Source: Olivibacter sitiensis DSM 17696 (lineage in GTDB: Bacteria; Bacteroidota; Bacteroidia; Sphingobacteriales; Sphingobacteriaceae). From it: a DNA stretch of 64,000 nt. Positions 62,527 through 64,000 of the stretch are shown here, piece after piece. Under the pieces are notes generated by a model. That model had not been told where the DNA came from. It ran no database searches and saw only the letters and a program-made list of their open reading frames with translations. The stretch spans positions 1-64,000 of the forward strand of contig NZ_ATZA01000017.1 in assembly GCF_000427965.1 (NCBI RefSeq), in the 5' to 3' direction. Every line of letters begins with the position of its first letter. The stretch's first letter is position 1. The position numbers and the translations under genes are program-made.

Positions 62527-63690
62527 TTATTCTATCAATCCACCATCTTGCAGTTTACTGATAGCTTCCATCATCATCACACCGCTCAATTGGGTGGACA
62601 GATCTGTACTTTCTCCAGGGAGATTGTTCCAGTCTGGCCCCACCATCATAGACGGACGGGCGATGCTCTTTGAAAATACCGTTTGCCCATTGAACAATAA
62701 AAAGCGCAGGAAATCCTCCCTGTCCACACTACTTATACCCTCCTCCATGGCCAAAAGGGTAAGATACCTTACCATAATGCCTTTGAATAGTCCACCATCG
62801 CCCTGGTTCTCATTGTTCAAAATACCACCAGGAGCTATGGACATGCTGTTCAGCGCAGCCTTAGCCGTCCTAACGGCATCTTGGAGATAAGTCGTATTTT
62901 GGGTATTCCTGTACAGCTCCAACCCTGCGCCAATGACCACTCCCTGGTTATAGGTAAACAACCACGATTTATCGATTTCCCCGTCTCCATTGCGATTGAT
63001 TCCGTCCCATGCTATTCCCGTGCTAGGGTCTATCAACGTGTTTTTCAACCATTCGTATAAAGAGACTGCCTGTTCAATATCCTCTTCGCTACCGAACCGT
63101 TCGTATAGACGACAGGCCAATATAATGGCTGGTGCATTGGCAGGCGTATTCTTGTAGTCCAGCTGACCTTTTCTCCATGCAACACCACCGCCTTGATGAT
63201 CGTTGATCCCGGTTTGTATATCTGCCCATAGGATCTCTACCGCGTCCAAATAATCGGCATCTTGCGTTAGGTCATAAGCGCGAAGCGCCGACAATGCCAA
63301 CCATTCCATATCATCATAGAACTCGTTGGGATAATGTCCGTTGTTGGTTTCCCGGATACCGAGCAACAAGTTTTTCATTTTGGGTACATAGGCCGCGTCT
63401 TCTGTACGCTCATACCCATCTACCAGCACATCAAGCATGTGCGCGTTCCACCAATAATGAAAATTGTTGCTGCTGGTATTATTCTCCTTAAAGTACCTGC
63501 CATTGGCGGATAGAAACACTTCATAAGTGGTAGCCTGCAAGGAATCTGCTGTAGCATGCCAGGTGTAGTTTACCTGTTCCGTCTCCCTATCTGGATACAG
63601 AGGAACCGCTTCATCGCTGCAAGCGCCACACGACAAGCCTAAGAGCATTGCCGCAGTCCATTTCCACATCTTACTTCTAGTACATCTCAT
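62527..63690 (-). CDS. Glycoside hydrolase family 76 lipoprotein (alpha-1,6-mannanase)
   Basis: A 387-residue lipoprotein (GAC, Cys24). The (alpha/alpha)6 toroid of GH76 is recognised from WWNAHMLDVLVDGYERT, the catalytic pair Asp126-Asp127 in FYDDMEWLALSALRAYDLT, GGGVAWRKGQLDYKNTPANAPAIILACRLYERF, and KSWLFTYNQGVVIGAGLELYR. GH76 enzymes are endo-alpha-1,6-mannanases that cut the backbone of fungal mannan. A strong Shine-Dalgarno AAGGAGG lies 6 nt ahead of the ATG at 63690, overlapping the stop of the SusE/F-like gene, so the two are translated together. Confidence 0.92.
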   Translation of the reverse strand: MRCTRSKMWKWTAAMLLGLSCGACSDEAVPLYPDRETEQVNYTWHATADSLQATTYEVFLSANGRYFKENNTSSNNFHYWWNAHMLDVLVDGYERTEDAAYVPKMKNLLLGIRETNNGHYPNEFYDDMEWLALSALRAYDLTQDADYLDAVEILWADIQTGINDHQGGGVAWRKGQLDYKNTPANAPAIILACRLYERFGSEEDIEQAVSLYEWLKNTLIDPSTGIAWDGINRNGDGEIDKSWLFTYNQGVVIGAGLELYRNTQNTTYLQDAVRTAKAALNSMSIAPGGILNNENQGDGGLFKGIMVRYLTLLAMEEGISSVDREDFLRFLLFNGQTVFSKSIARPSMMVGPDWNNLPGESTDLSTQLSGVMMMEAISKLQDGGLIE

Positions 63691-63696
63691 AATTTA

Positions 63697-63703
63697 CCTC
63701 CTT
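63697..63703 (-). promoter_or_regulatory. Strong Shine-Dalgarno of the GH76 gene
   Basis: AAGGAGG on the minus strand, 6 nt before the ATG at 63690. Such a good match is rare in Bacteroidota and supports the first ATG rather than the one at 63669. Confidence 0.7.
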
Positions 63704-64000
63704 AGTTTGCGACCGTGACCGAATGCGTATAGGCCTCCACCTCACGATTAAAGATGACCTTCACATGGGCCTTTTTATTATCGACATCCCCATCAAACTT
63801 AAACGAATTGTTCCATCTATCATTGGTCACGGGAACCATGAACCAATAAGATGCCTGTGTGGTGGAAGTAGGTCGGTTATTGTCCGTATTTCTGCTGCCG
63901 TACCATTCCTCTTTCTCTTCGCCTCCATCGATCACCTTAAACCTGAATTTATATCGCTCGTCACGTCCCCAGCTTTCCTGCTTGAACACGACATCTACAT
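63702..64000 (-). CDS. SusE/SusF-like outer-membrane protein, C-terminal part (cut by window edge)
   Basis: The frame is open to the end of the window (VDVVFKQESWGRDERYKFRFKVIDGG). The visible 99 residues are a beta-sandwich with Trp and Tyr, ending SFKFDGDVDNKKAHVKVIFNREVEAYTHSVTVAN, a pattern of SusE/SusF-type starch- or mannan-binding proteins. The gene lies 11 bp upstream of the GH76 gene and probably belongs to its operon. The N terminus and any lipobox are outside the window. Confidence 0.6.
   Translation of the reverse strand, partial: VDVVFKQESWGRDERYKFRFKVIDGGEEKEEWYGSRNTDNNRPTSTTQASYWFMVPVTNDRWNNSFKFDGDVDNKKAHVKVIFNREVEAYTHSVTVAN

Noticed and set aside
1-64000. CRISPR arrays, tRNA or rRNA genes, prophage
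   Set aside because: I found no regular spacer-repeat array, no cloverleaf-like sequence with a CCA-side pattern, no conserved rRNA motif and no phage structural genes by eye.

Overview
The window comes from a Bacteroidota chromosome, most likely a Sphingobacteriaceae-like bacterium. Evidence for this: two SusC/SusD pairs, one of them with an ECF sigma factor, a FecR and an STN-bearing SusC; many MKK...C lipoproteins; promoters of the Bacteroidota type (-7 element TAnnTTTG); few Shine-Dalgarno sites; and the fatty-acid block yceD-rpmF-plsX-fabH-accB-accC. I see no rRNA, tRNA or CRISPR array.

Layout. 1-8.1 kb: four secreted or lipid-anchored proteins of unknown role, divergent from a TPR histidine kinase and its LuxR-type regulator. 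8.1-10.1 kb: a luciferase-like monooxygenase and an SDR dehydrogenase. 10.3-16.3 kb: a copper-handling cluster on the minus strand, with an MbnH-like diheme enzyme, MbnP-like lipoprotein, OprC-like TonB receptor with both halves of the OprC copper site, YtkA/FixH-like lipoprotein, and two paralogous small membrane proteins with a CxGxCxLxK motif. 16.5-21.8 kb: DUF4256, a repeat-rich spacer, a secreted coiled-coil protein behind a four-fold 21-bp operator array, and an M13 peptidase.

21.9-40.3 kb: a phosphorus-acquisition and phosphorus-saving region. An ECF sigma/FecR/SusC/SusD/exonuclease-phosphatase locus faces a nucleotide pyrophosphatase; then come a secreted-type phosphoesterase, an OlsF-like bifunctional aminolipid synthase, two GT4 glycosyltransferases with an LPG-synthase-TM flippase-like protein, a second exonuclease-phosphatase and a PlcP/LpxH-like phosphoesterase. 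Four promoters here (sigma factor, pyrophosphatase, phosphoesterase, olsF) share one architecture: two TTAAC-type half sites 11 bp apart, then exactly 10 nt, then the -7 element. This looks like an undescribed PhoB-type operator of Bacteroidota.

40.4-48.5 kb: housekeeping genes (yceD, rpmF, plsX, fabH, accB, accC, tatC, rpiB, an M28 peptidase). 48.6-54.8 kb: membrane proteins of unknown role, a DUF4198 protein, lpxB, surE and a CsbD-like protein. 55.3-64 kb: a probable alpha-mannan utilisation locus (SusC, SusD and, convergent, GH76 mannanase and a SusE/F-like protein cut by the window edge), split by an IS1182-derived element that carries an AlbA_2/Schlafen-type gene.

All functional statements rest on reading motifs by eye; no database search was possible.
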